64,000 nucleotides of DNA, taken from NCBI RefSeq assembly GCF_900070325.1, contig NZ_LN879430.1, forward strand, positions 2,101,379 to 2,165,378, written 5' to 3'. Shown here piece by piece: positions 42,623 through 52,061 of the stretch. The first letter of the stretch is position 1, and each line of letters begins with the position of its first letter. The notes below the pieces were generated by a model. The model saw only the letters and a list, made by a program, of their open reading frames with translations, did not search any database and was not told the DNA's origin. Position numbers and translations under genes: made by a program. The stretch comes from Herbinix luporum. GTDB taxonomy: Bacteria > Bacillota > Clostridia > Lachnospirales > Lachnospiraceae.

Positions 42623-44743
42623 ATGAAAAAACCGAACAATGGATTATTAGAATCTATCAAGTCATCTTTTTCCACAAATAAAAACGATTTTGTGGACAAT
42701 GACAAAAACAAAATTAACTTCTTTTATACCTTGCGATTTAAATTGATTGCATTGTTTTTAATCCCAGTTGTTTGTATAATACTTCTTGGAATAGTTTCTT
42801 CTAATCAAGCCTCCTCAGGAATTGAGAAATATTATAAAAATGCCACTGAAGATTCTATTAACATGGCCGCTGAATATATGCGTTTTGGTTTTGATAATGT
42901 AAAAGTTGCCAGTAACCAATTTGTCGGCGACACTACCCTTATGGAATATTTGAGAAACCAAGGGGACATGATGGATCGTAGGGATACAATGAATAGTACT
43001 CAAAAAACAATCTCAGCTAGAATTACATCTGATGAATTTATTAAAAATATTTACATAATTTCTGACACAGCTAAGTCAATTATGACAGCACAAGTACAGA
43101 TTGAAGATGGCTTTTATGCTGGACTTTCCGAAACCGAAATTGGTAAATATTTAATCGAAAACCCCATGAAGTACATATGGAGCGGTCAGGATGATTATCT
43201 AGATGAGAAACTGAATACTAAACCTGATGATTATGCCATAAGATTAATCAGACCTTTTGGAAATCTTGACTCAGTTTTAATTATGGACATAAGAGTAGAT
43301 ACTATCAATAAAATTTTGGCTGATTTGTCATTTGAATCCGGTTATTTAGGTTTTATAGCTCCTGATGGTTTTGAAGTTATAGATAAAACAAATAAGAATG
43401 TTAAAACAGATAAAGCAGTATTTACAGATCAGCAATTTTATAAGAAAGCATTAGAGTCAAATACATCTACTGGCTCTGATACTGTCGATTATAAAGGCAA
43501 AAAGCATTTATTCTTATACTCAAAAATTGGTGATACAGGAGCAATGATTTGTTCCTTAATGCCTTTATCAGTCATAAACAACCAAGCTTCAAACATAAGA
43601 ACTACTACAGTTATAATTGTTATTATTGCCTGTCTTATAGCAATAACTACAGCAGTTGTTTTATCCACCGGTATTAATAACACAATAAACAATATCAACT
43701 CTGTTCTTAGAAGAGCTGCTAAAGGTGATCTTACAATACAATTTTCAATAGACCGTAAGGATGAATTTAAAGTACTCTCAGAGCAAGTACAAGCTACTAT
43801 CAATAATATGAAGCAATTGATACAACAGGTAAAAGATTTAAGTATGGAAGTATCCTTTTCATCTAACAGTGTATCAAAAGCTTCCGAGGCTTTCTTAAAA
43901 TCCTCTAGTGATATATCAAGAGCTATGACTGAAATTGAACAAGGTGTTAACCAACAAGCTTTAGAAGCTGAGCAATGCTTAACTCAAATGGATGCCTTGA
44001 ATAAGAAAATTGAATTAGTTAGCGACAATACAAAAGAAATTGGTCTTATTGCAGACAACACTAAACAAAGAGTTATTGAAGGAACCTATGTTTCTGATGA
44101 ACTAAATAAGCAAACTTCTTCAACAATATCTACTACAAAAGGTATTATTCAAGAAATAGAAAAACTAGCTGAAAAATCTTCATCAATTAATAGCATAATA
44201 AATGTTATAAATGATATAGCTAATCAAACTAATCTTCTTTCACTGAATGCTTCTATTGAGGCATCCCGTGCAGGAGAATACGGAAGAGGTTTTGCTGTTG
44301 TAGCTAGTGAAATAAGAAATCTAGCAGAACAATCAAAATCTTCTGTTAACGATATTAAATTTATAATAGAGAGTATATTAGAAGATACGATAAATGTAGT
44401 GGAAATAGCTAGAAAAGTTGAAAGTGTATTAAAATTACAGGAAAGTGCAGTTAAGAATACTACAGATTCCTATCAAGACATCAATGAAAGTGTTGAAAAA
44501 CTTGTTGTATTCTTAAAACAAATCTCCGAGAATGTGGATAGCATTAATGAGACAAGGGTTACTACCCTATCTTCCATTGAAAATATATCTGCAGTTCTTG
44601 AAGAGATTGCAGCCGCCTCCAACAATGTCAGTCAATCTTCCAACGAACAGCTACATTCTGTTGAGAGCTTGAACTTATCTGCAGTAAGACTAGATACTCA
44701 TGTGGATAATCTCACTAAGGAGATAGAGAAATTTAAAGTTTAA
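42623..44743 (+). CDS. Methyl-accepting chemotaxis protein
   Basis: This 706-aa transmembrane chemoreceptor has TM1 at about residues 38-60, a large Cache-type ligand domain (about 65-320) and TM2 at about 328-350. A HAMP domain ([28 protein letters not shown]) is followed by a long coiled-coil signalling domain whose hairpin tip is [40 protein letters not shown], the CheA/CheW contact. The ligand is unknown. No che genes are nearby. The ATG follows GGAGGAG. Confidence 0.94.
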   Translation: MKKPNNGLLESIKSSFSTNKNDFVDNDKNKINFFYTLRFKLIALFLIPVVCIILLGIVSSNQASSGIEKYYKNATEDSINMAAEYMRFGFDNVKVASNQFVGDTTLMEYLRNQGDMMDRRDTMNSTQKTISARITSDEFIKNIYIISDTAKSIMTAQVQIEDGFYAGLSETEIGKYLIENPMKYIWSGQDDYLDEKLNTKPDDYAIRLIRPFGNLDSVLIMDIRVDTINKILADLSFESGYLGFIAPDGFEVIDKTNKNVKTDKAVFTDQQFYKKALESNTSTGSDTVDYKGKKHLFLYSKIGDTGAMICSLMPLSVINNQASNIRTTTVIIVIIACLIAITTAVVLSTGINNTINNINSVLRRAAKGDLTIQFSIDRKDEFKVLSEQVQATINNMKQLIQQVKDLSMEVSFSSNSVSKASEAFLKSSSDISRAMTEIEQGVNQQALEAEQCLTQMDALNKKIELVSDNTKEIGLIADNTKQRVIEGTYVSDELNKQTSSTISTTKGIIQEIEKLAEKSSSINSIINVINDIANQTNLLSLNASIEASRAGEYGRGFAVVASEIRNLAEQSKSSVNDIKFIIESILEDTINVVEIARKVESVLKLQESAVKNTTDSYQDINESVEKLVVFLKQISENVDSINETRVTTLSSIENISAVLEEIAAASNNVSQSSNEQLHSVESLNLSAVRLDTHVDNLTKEIEKFKV

Positions 44744-44767
44744 TTACTATAGTACCAAAGCTACCAT

Positions 44768-44812
44768 AAACAAATTGTGAGCGAAAACTAAGTTTTCGTT
44801 CACAATTTGTTT
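44768..44812. terminator. Long inverted-repeat terminator
   Basis: About 22 bp of near-perfect pairing, AAACAAATTGTGA-CGAAAACT with AGTTTTCG-TCACAATTTGTTT, 24 bases after the chemoreceptor stop; the T tract is short (TTTACT). Confidence 0.7.
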
Positions 44813-44848
44813 ACTATATCTGGTAGTTAAAAAGAAAGGATATCGTCG

Positions 44849-45082
44849 ATGAAAAAAGAAAAAGGAAAAAGAGTAGCTGCAATTATAGGTATTGTAGCCA
44901 TATTATCACTATACCTGATATCTTTACTCATTAGTATTTTTGCCTCTGATAAATATCCGGGCTTATTTATGGCAAGTGTATTCCTAACTGTTATCATACC
45001 TATTATGATTTATTGCTTAGTTGCAGTTTATAAACGGGTCCATAGAAAAAATGACGATACTGATGAAAGCAATAATATATAA
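44849..45082 (+). CDS. Small two-helix membrane protein of unknown function
   Basis: This 77-aa protein has a basic start (KKEKGKR), TM1 at about residues 9-32 (AAIIGIVAILSLYLISLLISIFA), TM2 at about 38-60, and a charged tail (RVHRKNDDTDESNN). The ATG follows AGAAAGGATATCG. No family recognised; the arrangement is that of many small Firmicutes membrane proteins. Confidence 0.65.
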   Translation: MKKEKGKRVAAIIGIVAILSLYLISLLISIFASDKYPGLFMASVFLTVIIPIMIYCLVAVYKRVHRKNDDTDESNNI

Positions 45083-45101
45083 GCTGAATAAAGCCAAAAA
45101 T

Positions 45102-45130
45102 AAAGGGAAGCTTAGGCTTCCTCTTTTATT
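45102..45130. terminator. Terminator overlapping the rarA stop codon
   Basis: GGGAAGC (45105-45111) pairs with GCTTCCT (45116-45122), with the rarA TAA in the loop, then TTTATTTTT on the minus strand and TTTTATTTT on the plus. It serves both converging genes. Confidence 0.75.
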
Positions 45131-46434
45131 TTCTTAAAATATTCCTTTATGGTTTTTTCATAGCCGTTATCTGACGGAACATAGAATACATAGTCCTTGA
45201 TTTCATCAGGTAAATACTGCTGTTTTACATAGTGATTTTTATAATCATGGGCATACTTATATCCAATTCCCCGTCCAAGCTTTTCAGCTCCCTTATAGTG
45301 GGCATCTCTTAGATAAGGAGGGATGGTTGCGGTCTTTTCTGTCTCAACCACTTTCATTGCCGCTTCTATAGCCTTGACTGCAGAATTGCTTTTAGGTGCA
45401 GAAGCTACATAGGTTACTGCCTGTGCCAGTATTATCTGGGCTTCAGGCATACCTACCCGCTCTACAGCCAAAGAAGCATTTACAGCCACTACTAAAGCAT
45501 TAGGGTCTGCATTTCCAACATCCTCAGCAGCACATATCATAATTCTTCTTGCTATAAATGCCACATCTTCCCCTGCATAAAGCATTCTGGCTAAATAATA
45601 TACTGCCGCATCAGGATCCGATCCTCTCATACTTTTTATAAATGCAGATATGGTATCGTAATGACTGTCACCACCCTTGTCATATTTCAATGCTCGTTTT
45701 TGAATACATTCTGAGGCAACATCCAATGTTATATGGATTAGGCCATCCTCTGACCGTTCTGTTGTAAGAACCCCTAATTCTATGGCATTTAAAGCTGATC
45801 TTGCATCTCCATTAGATACATCTGCCAAAAACTCTAAAGCATCATCGTATAACTTTGCCCCATAAGCTCCTAGACCTCTTTCTTCATCTGTAATGGCCCT
45901 CTTTAATAATATCTTTATATCATCTTTTTCTAATGGATTTAATTCAAATATTATTGACCTAGAGATTAAAGCTGAATTAACTTCAAAATAAGGGTTTTCT
46001 GTAGTTGCCCCTATCATGACTATAGTACCATCCTCAACAAATGGTAGTAGATAATCCTGCTGACTTTTATTAAATCTATGGATTTCATCTATGAATAAAA
46101 TGGTCTTCTTCCCGTACATACCCAAATTATTCTTAGCTTCCGCAATCACTGCCTCCATATCCTTTTTCCCCGATGTAGTAGCATTTAATTGTGTAAATAT
46201 GGAGCTTGTAGTATTGGCTATAACCTTAGCTAGGGTGGTCTTACCTGTTCCGGGAGGTCCATAAAATATAATGGAGCTGATTTTATCCGCCTTAATGGCA
46301 CGATAAAGAAGCTTGTCTTTACCAATAATATGCTTTTGTCCAACTACTTCTTCTAAGGTTCGGGGACGAAGCCTAGAAGCTAAGGGTGATTCTTTTTTCA
46401 TTGTGTTTGTTCTCATATAATCAAATAAATCCAC
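45112..46434 (-). CDS. rarA: Replication-associated recombination protein RarA (MgsA)
   Basis: This 440-aa clamp-loader-like AAA+ ATPase acts at stalled forks. It has an N-terminal SPLASRLRPRTLEEVVGQKHIIG motif, Walker A FYGPPGTGKTTLAKV, Walker B LFIDEIHRFNKSQQDYLLP, sensor 1 IGATTENPYFEVNSALISR, and the C-terminal MgsA tetramerisation domain (GGDSHYDTISAFIKSMRGSDPDAAVYYLARM). The frame is open to 46458, but the GTG at 46434 lies seven bases after GGAGG and begins VDLFDYMR; another GTG lies at 46437. Confidence 0.94.
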   Translation of the reverse strand: MDLFDYMRTNTMKKESPLASRLRPRTLEEVVGQKHIIGKDKLLYRAIKADKISSIIFYGPPGTGKTTLAKVIANTTSSIFTQLNATTSGKKDMEAVIAEAKNNLGMYGKKTILFIDEIHRFNKSQQDYLLPFVEDGTIVMIGATTENPYFEVNSALISRSIIFELNPLEKDDIKILLKRAITDEERGLGAYGAKLYDDALEFLADVSNGDARSALNAIELGVLTTERSEDGLIHITLDVASECIQKRALKYDKGGDSHYDTISAFIKSMRGSDPDAAVYYLARMLYAGEDVAFIARRIMICAAEDVGNADPNALVVAVNASLAVERVGMPEAQIILAQAVTYVASAPKSNSAVKAIEAAMKVVETEKTATIPPYLRDAHYKGAEKLGRGIGYKYAHDYKNHYVKQQYLPDEIKDYVFYVPSDNGYEKTIKEYFKKIKEEA

Positions 46435-46566
46435 CACATTACCTCCGTGAAACTTCAATGTATTTTAATTTAAATCTACTATCTTTCTTATTGCAATTTT
46501 TTAGTATTTTGGCATAATAATAATCATAATAATAATTAGGATAAAATAATAAAATGAGGTGATTAC

Positions 46567-46752
46567 ATGAACCTACCCAAGGATCCTTTTATATTACTAA
46601 GCTATCTTAATACAAAGTTAAGAAATCAATATCAGTCACTGGATGAGCTATGTATGGAACTTCAGGCAGATAAAGAACAACTTACCTCTTCCCTATCTGC
46701 CATCGGTTATTTCTACAATCAAAAGCTAAATCAATTTGTTCAAAAGGATTAA
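46567..46752 (+). CDS. DUF4250 domain protein
   Basis: This 61-aa protein matches the DUF4250 pattern: LPKDPFILLSYLNTKLRNQY, SLDELCMEL and a C-terminal IGYFYNQKLNQFV. It is probably a small helical DNA- or protein-binding domain; function unknown. The ATG follows GAGGTGATTAC. Its stop overlaps the stop of the converging vanZ gene by four bases. Confidence 0.85.
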   Translation: MNLPKDPFILLSYLNTKLRNQYQSLDELCMELQADKEQLTSSLSAIGYFYNQKLNQFVQKD

Positions 46753-47243
46753 CCACAAGATAATTTATTAATTTGATCTCTTTCTCTTTTATGCTGAATT
46801 GATTTTATAATCTTAAATAGGGAAAAACCAATAACGGCACCTATTGTATCTATGAGTACATCCCTTATCTCTCCGCTTCTTCCCGGAACAAAGGTCTGGT
46901 GATATTCATCTGTAATAGCATAAAAGGCTGTCATTCCTATTGTCATATAAGCTAATCTTGCACCACTTATACCCCTTAAGTAAAGCGGCCATGCTATGGC
47001 TGCAGCCAGAATTGCATACTCCGTAATATGGGCTCCCTTTCTTACCACATGATCCAATACCCTTAAGATATTTAATCTTTCCTCTCCTTCTTTAACCTGC
47101 CCGGTTAAACCTTCATAAATGGAATAAATATTATCTGCTATTTTCAAGCTGCTTTGGCCGGATATGTCTGCCGGCTTTGACGAAAAATTAAATATTATAA
47201 TCATTACAAGTATAGCCGGTAACCAAGATAGTCGCTTTTTCAT
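46749..47243 (-). CDS. VanZ family membrane protein
   Basis: This 164-aa protein has four to five hydrophobic segments and the VanZ-like pattern: an early FNFSSKPADISGQSS motif, RVLDHVVRKGAHITEYAILA, and the conserved AITDEYHQTFVPGRSGEIRDVLIDTIGAVIGF. VanZ homologues are linked to low-level teicoplanin resistance in enterococci; the role here is unknown. The ATG at 47243 with GAGGGAGT is preferred over TTG at 47258. Confidence 0.88.
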   Translation of the reverse strand: MKKRLSWLPAILVMIIIFNFSSKPADISGQSSLKIADNIYSIYEGLTGQVKEGEERLNILRVLDHVVRKGAHITEYAILAAAIAWPLYLRGISGARLAYMTIGMTAFYAITDEYHQTFVPGRSGEIRDVLIDTIGAVIGFSLFKIIKSIQHKRERDQINKLSCG

Positions 47244-47333
47244 ATAATACTCCCTCAAGTTATTCTGTACTTATTATACTATTATAGCATAAAAGAAAAG
47301 ATGTTAAAACGTATGTTTCCTATTTAGTCTTAC

Positions 47334-47361
47334 TTGCCTCATAAAAATGATATGTTATAAT
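47334..47361 (+). promoter_or_regulatory. Promoter of yigZ
   Basis: TTGCCT (47334-47339), a 16-bp spacer and TATAAT (47356-47361), 33 bases before the start. Confidence 0.65.
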
Positions 47362-47393
47362 ATATAGGTATAATTTAAACGGAGGACATAAAA

Positions 47394-48053
47394 ATGGAAC
47401 AATTCTTGGGTTCTTACAATACAGTCTATCAGGGCGGTGTGGGAGAAATAGTTATGAAAAAATCAAGATTTATTTCAACTGTAAGCCCAGCTGAAACCGA
47501 AGAAGAAGCCCTTGCCTTTATAGAAAGTCTAAGGAAAAAATATTGGGATGCAACCCATAATTGTTATGCCTATATAATAGGTACAAATAATCCTATAATG
47601 CGTTGCTCAGATGATGGTGAACCCAGTAAAACTGCCGGTAAACCAATGCTTGATGTCTTAATAGCTAAGGAGTTAACTAATCTTGTAGTAGTTGTAACCC
47701 GCTACTTCGGAGGAACTTTACTGGGAACGGGAGGACTGGTAAAGGCATACCAATCTGCTACCATTGAAGGTTTAAATAATAGTGTTATTATAAAAAAAGA
47801 GCCTGGGGTCCATATGCAGATTAAAACGGATTATAATCTGATTGGCAAACTACAATATTTTATTGCACAGGAAAATTTATCTATCATTTCTTCAGAATAT
47901 ACAGATATTGTTACATTAGAACTGATGATACCTCTAAATATGGTAACTGGTTTTCAAAAAAAGCTGTCAGACCTATCTAATGGCACCATATCCGGTAGCA
48001 AAATAAAAGAGGCATACTTTGCAATCATTGACGGCAAAGTACACCTATTTTAA
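47394..48053 (+). CDS. yigZ: YigZ/IMPACT family protein
   Basis: This 219-aa cytosolic protein has the UPF0029 N-terminal domain: KKSRFISTVSPAETEEEALAF, HNCYAYIIG, CSDDGEPSKTAGKPMLDVL and VVVVTRYFGGTLLGTGGLVKAYQSA. A C-terminal DUF1949 ferredoxin-like domain follows (about residues 140-205). It is related to the eukaryotic translation regulator IMPACT; the bacterial role is not settled. The ATG follows CGGAGGACAT. Confidence 0.93.
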   Translation: MEQFLGSYNTVYQGGVGEIVMKKSRFISTVSPAETEEEALAFIESLRKKYWDATHNCYAYIIGTNNPIMRCSDDGEPSKTAGKPMLDVLIAKELTNLVVVVTRYFGGTLLGTGGLVKAYQSATIEGLNNSVIIKKEPGVHMQIKTDYNLIGKLQYFIAQENLSIISSEYTDIVTLELMIPLNMVTGFQKKLSDLSNGTISGSKIKEAYFAIIDGKVHLF

Positions 48054-48129
48054 TAGAACTGTCTATTTTAGATTAGTTAGAAGATAAGACATGATTGGTA
48101 AAGTAATATGAATAATAATATGTAAGTTG

Positions 48130-48420
48130 TTATACAGCTTCTAAAGTAATTAAATCGTCTATGATTTCTACCATTGAAATCGGAGTTACTACATTTTCAT
48201 ACAGAATTTTAATAATTGCTTCCACCTTATCCTTGGAATACGAGATTCCCTTGATCTCATCAATTTCTACATTGTTACCTAGATACTTGGCAATCTGTAT
48301 TCCATAATATGGCTCCCCGCTGTCAGCTTTAAGGTTTTCTGTGATTTTATACTCCAGCCTCATACTTCTGTTGTCATCCAATGTTACTTCATTACTAAAC
48401 AGTAATTGCATCTTTCCCAT
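48130..48420 (-). CDS. DUF6514 family protein
   Basis: This 96-aa cytosolic protein has a pattern typical of the clostridial DUF6514 family: MRLEYKITENLKADSGEPYYGIQI, then IKGISYSKDKVEAIIKILYENVVTPISMVEIIDDLI. Function unknown. The ATG follows GGGGGTAATAAT. Divergent from the penicillin-binding protein gene. Confidence 0.75.
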   Translation of the reverse strand: MGKMQLLFSNEVTLDDNRSMRLEYKITENLKADSGEPYYGIQIAKYLGNNVEIDEIKGISYSKDKVEAIIKILYENVVTPISMVEIIDDLITLEAV

Positions 48421-48819
48421 ATTATTACCCCCATATTAAATGAAAATCCTGATAACAACTGACAAAAATAATTATACACTGAATATAGCAATTAATAAAG
48501 TAAAAATTAACGCACCTTTCTTTAGTGTTCGTTATATTTCGACATATCATCGTTTTTTGAGACTATTTTATGTTAAAATGACTCAAAAAATAATATATTA
48601 TGAAAATTTCCAGATATTAACAGGTAATTGTAAAAATATTACTATCTAGATGTTTTTTTGGAATTACATATTTTATAGCAAATTTAATATTTATAGATAT
48701 CCATTTGTTGTAATTTATTGACTCATATAGAAATTTCTCTTTATTTCATGGCTATAATTTGTTATACTAATCATATCTTTAAAGTCCATGCGTATGTTTT
48801 ATGCAAATTGGAGGTAATT
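48421..48819. other. Gene-free intergenic stretch
   Basis: About 400 AT-rich bases between DUF6514 and the penicillin-binding protein gene. A TATACT box lies at 48762-48767 with a poor -35 (TTTATT, 17 bp upstream). No structured RNA, repeat or credible ORF was recognised. Confidence 0.5.
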
Positions 48820-51624
48820 ATGGATTATAGTAAAAAAGGAATTGAAAACAAACAAAGCTATATAAAATCAACTTCCAGACGGCTTACTTCAAAATTTCGC
48901 GTAACTTTATTTAGAGTATGCCTCATTATGGCAGTTGTAACAGTCATTATCTGTGTATATGCAGGTCTTGGCTATATAAAAGGACTTATAGACAGTGCTC
49001 CTAACATTACCCAGATTGATGTTATGCCTAAGGGATATACGACCAAGGTATATGATAGTGATGGTAATGTTATAGAACATTTGATTGGTGCCCATGCAAA
49101 TCGTGAGTATGTAAAAATCAGTGATATACCAAAAGTAGTTCAGGACGCATTTGTCAGCATTGAGGATGAACGTTTCTATGAGCATGACGGAATCGATGTA
49201 CGAGGTATATTTCGTGCCTTCTTTTCCGGTATAAAAGGCGGAGAATTTAGCCAAGGGGCCAGTACAATAACACAACAGTTATTAAAAAACCAAATATTTG
49301 GTGGCGGTAGTGAAAAAAACTTTATAGACAAGCTAGAACGTAAAATTCAAGAGCAATACCTTGCTATCCAATTAGAAAATAAATTAGACAAGGATTTGAT
49401 TCTTGAATACTACTTAAATACCATTAATCTTGGAGCCGGTACCTATGGGGTTCAGACAGCGTCTAAAAGATACTTTAACAAGAACGTTGGAGAACTCACC
49501 CTATCAGAAGCTGCTGTTATAGCAGCTATTGCACAGCTTCCTTCTTATCACAATCCTATAACTAATCCGGAAAGGAACGAAGTTAGAAAGAATGAAGTTC
49601 TAAGACAGATGCTTAAACAGGGTAAGTGTAGTCAGGAAGAATACGATGAAGCTATGGCTGATGATGTTTATTCCAGAATTCAGACAGTTAATGAGGAGTA
49701 TACCACCAAATCCTATTACAGTTATTTCACCGATGAATTAATCGTACAGGTAATGGAAGATTTACAATCAGAACTTGGTTATACTCAAACTCAAGCCTTA
49801 GACTTAATATACAGTGGTGGATTAAGGATTATTACTACACAAGATTCCACAATACAGCGTATTGTAGATGAAGTAGTAGCGGATGAATCTAACTACCCCG
49901 AAATGGGAAAATCATTATGGGAATTAACATATGCCTTATCCATACAAAAAAATGATGAAGATAAAACCACTATTCATTATCACAGTGATGACCTTTTGAA
50001 ATATTTTAAAGATTATCCTGATCCCGATAATCTTTATGTCGATACAAAAGATAGTAAATTCTCCTTATTGTTCACAGACAAAGAGGATATGCAAAATAAA
50101 ATTAATGAATTTAAGGAAGCCATGATGGATGAAGGGGATATAATTCTAGGGGAGAAAATTGATATGGTTATACAACCTCAAGTCTCCTTCGTGGTGATGG
50201 ATCAGCATACCGGACATGTTCTGGCCATCGTCGGTGGCAGGGGTGAAAAAACCGGTAATCGTACCCTAAACAGAGCTACAGATACAAAAAGACAGCCGGG
50301 TTCAACATTTAAGATTCTATCCACTTATCTTCCTGCTTTGGATTCTGCCGGCTTTACTCTTGCCAGTGTCATAGATGATGCGGGGCCTTATTACTACCCC
50401 GGAACCAATACTGAAGTAAGCAACTGGAGATCCAAAAAGGAATATGAAGGTTTATCTACTATACGAAAAGCTATTTATGATTCTATGAATATTGTAACCG
50501 TAAAGACCTTGGTTGAAGTAACTCCCAATGTAGGCTATGACTATTTGAAAAAGCTTGGTTTTACTACCTTGGTAGAATCAAGAACAGAGCCTGATGGTAG
50601 AGTTGTATCAGATATTAACTATCCTATGGCATTAGGAGGTCTAACTGACGGTGTAACCAACCTAGAACTTACAGCAGCCTTTGCTGCCATAGCCAATAAA
50701 GGACTTTATATAGAACCTATTTTCTATACAAAAATTTTAGACCACAATGGCAAGGTCTTACTTGAAAATGAGCCTGAAAAAGAACAAGTTATCAAAGAAT
50801 CCACCGCATGGTTACTTACAAATGCAATGGAAGATGTAGTAACTATCGGAACCGGTAAGCAATTAAAACTTCAAGCAATTGATATGCCTGTTGCAGGTAA
50901 AACAGGATCAACTTCAGATTATAACGATTTATGGTTTTCAGGCTATACTCCTTATTATACAGCTTCTGTATGGGGAGGTTTTGATCACAATAGAGCTCAG
51001 TCAGAACGTACCTATACTCGTACAATTTGGCGTACTATTATGGAAAGAATTCATATTGAAAAAGGTCTGGAGAAAAAAGACTTTACCATGCCCGATACAA
51101 TAGTTTCTGCAAAGATATGTACTAAGTCAGGTAAATTAGCTGTAGAGGGATTATGTGATCATTATTTAGGAGGTAATACTGTAAGAGTTGAGTATTTTGC
51201 CAAGGGATCCGAGCCTAGGGTAAAATGTGACGTCCATGTAAAAGCACACATATGCACGGAAACAAATAAATTGGCTACTGAATTTTGTCCTAACCAGAAA
51301 GAGGCAGTATATCTTAACAAGACAGAAACCGGTGTAACCTATGATACCCCTTATATACTACCTAAGGACAAATGTACAGTCCATAGTCACCCTGGATTTA
51401 ATCCTCCTTTTGATTTCAATTTACCCGGTAATCAAAATGGAAATCAAAACGGCAATCCTAATAATGGAGAAGAAAATCCCCCAGATAACCAGGAACCACC
51501 GGATAATCCGGAAAATGGAAACGAAAACGGAAACCAAAATGGAAATGTAGAAGATCCCAATAATTCCGATGGGCAAAATCAAAATGAAGATTCAAATAAC
51601 TTTTGGAGTTGGTTTAATCCATAA
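48820..51624 (+). CDS. Class A penicillin-binding protein (PBP1A type)
   Basis: This 934-aa bifunctional wall synthase has a cytoplasmic basic tail, a TM at about residues 30-55, a GT51 glycosyltransferase domain with catalytic Glu in FVSIEDERFYEHDGIDVRG and QGASTITQQLLKN, and a transpeptidase domain with RQPGSTFK (SxxK), SMN (SxN) and AGKTGSTSDYNDLWF (KTG). Two Cys-containing PASTA-like/linker segments and an Asn/Gly/Pro-rich tail (NGNQNGNPNNGE repeats) end in WSWFNP. The ATG at 48820 after TGGAGG is preferred over 48718. It polymerises and cross-links peptidoglycan. Confidence 0.94.
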   Translation: MDYSKKGIENKQSYIKSTSRRLTSKFRVTLFRVCLIMAVVTVIICVYAGLGYIKGLIDSAPNITQIDVMPKGYTTKVYDSDGNVIEHLIGAHANREYVKISDIPKVVQDAFVSIEDERFYEHDGIDVRGIFRAFFSGIKGGEFSQGASTITQQLLKNQIFGGGSEKNFIDKLERKIQEQYLAIQLENKLDKDLILEYYLNTINLGAGTYGVQTASKRYFNKNVGELTLSEAAVIAAIAQLPSYHNPITNPERNEVRKNEVLRQMLKQGKCSQEEYDEAMADDVYSRIQTVNEEYTTKSYYSYFTDELIVQVMEDLQSELGYTQTQALDLIYSGGLRIITTQDSTIQRIVDEVVADESNYPEMGKSLWELTYALSIQKNDEDKTTIHYHSDDLLKYFKDYPDPDNLYVDTKDSKFSLLFTDKEDMQNKINEFKEAMMDEGDIILGEKIDMVIQPQVSFVVMDQHTGHVLAIVGGRGEKTGNRTLNRATDTKRQPGSTFKILSTYLPALDSAGFTLASVIDDAGPYYYPGTNTEVSNWRSKKEYEGLSTIRKAIYDSMNIVTVKTLVEVTPNVGYDYLKKLGFTTLVESRTEPDGRVVSDINYPMALGGLTDGVTNLELTAAFAAIANKGLYIEPIFYTKILDHNGKVLLENEPEKEQVIKESTAWLLTNAMEDVVTIGTGKQLKLQAIDMPVAGKTGSTSDYNDLWFSGYTPYYTASVWGGFDHNRAQSERTYTRTIWRTIMERIHIEKGLEKKDFTMPDTIVSAKICTKSGKLAVEGLCDHYLGGNTVRVEYFAKGSEPRVKCDVHVKAHICTETNKLATEFCPNQKEAVYLNKTETGVTYDTPYILPKDKCTVHSHPGFNPPFDFNLPGNQNGNQNGNPNNGEENPPDNQEPPDNPENGNENGNQNGNVEDPNNSDGQNQNEDSNNFWSWFNP

Positions 51625-51631
51625 AGTTTAT

Positions 51632-51677
51632 AAACAGGTAGAACCTAGATTAATAGAAATGGGTTCTACCTGTTTTA
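51632..51677. terminator. Bidirectional terminator
   Basis: A 14-bp stem AAACAGGTAGAACC/GGTTCTACCTGTTT between the converging penicillin-binding protein and spoVAE genes, with T-rich flanks. Confidence 0.85.
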
Positions 51678-51680
51678 CAT

Positions 51681-52037
51681 TTATGACTTCATCTTCGGTT
51701 CAAAGAACCAAGAGGCTATATAAGAAAAAATTAATGCAGCTGAAATTCCTACTGCAGAAGCTGAAAATCCTCCTTTAAAAATACCTATAAAACCTTCTTG
51801 ATCTACAGATTTTTTTATACCTTGAAATAAGCTATTACCAAAACCGGTTAAGGGTACGTTGGCTCCGGCACCGGCCCATTTTGAGAAAGGCTCATATACA
51901 CCTACAGCCCCCAATAGGGCACCTAGGCAAACCAGTATTACCATTACCCTTCCCGGCATTAATTTTGTCTTATCAAGTAAAATTTGAGTAAGGGCGCATA
52001 TTGCTCCTCCTACTAAAAAAGTAATGATATAATCCAC
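51681..52037 (-). CDS. spoVAE: Stage V sporulation protein AE
   Basis: This 118-aa membrane protein has about four helices: DYIITFLVGGAICALTQILLD, VMVILVCLGALLGAVGVYEPF, the ANVPLTGFGNSLFQGIKK motif and a C-terminal helix. It matches SpoVAE(b), part of the spore inner-membrane channel moving dipicolinic acid. The start is GTG at 52037 with AAGGAGTG ten bases upstream. It is last of the spoVAC-AD-AE set. Confidence 0.93.
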   Translation of the reverse strand: MDYIITFLVGGAICALTQILLDKTKLMPGRVMVILVCLGALLGAVGVYEPFSKWAGAGANVPLTGFGNSLFQGIKKSVDQEGFIGIFKGGFSASAVGISAALIFSYIASWFFEPKMKS

Positions 52038-52061
52038 GGATTTTCACTCCTTCCTTTACCT

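Noticed and set aside
51414-51560. Short tandem repeats considered as a CRISPR-like array
   Set aside because: They are in-frame codons for NGN/QNG residues within the penicillin-binding protein, with no spacers.
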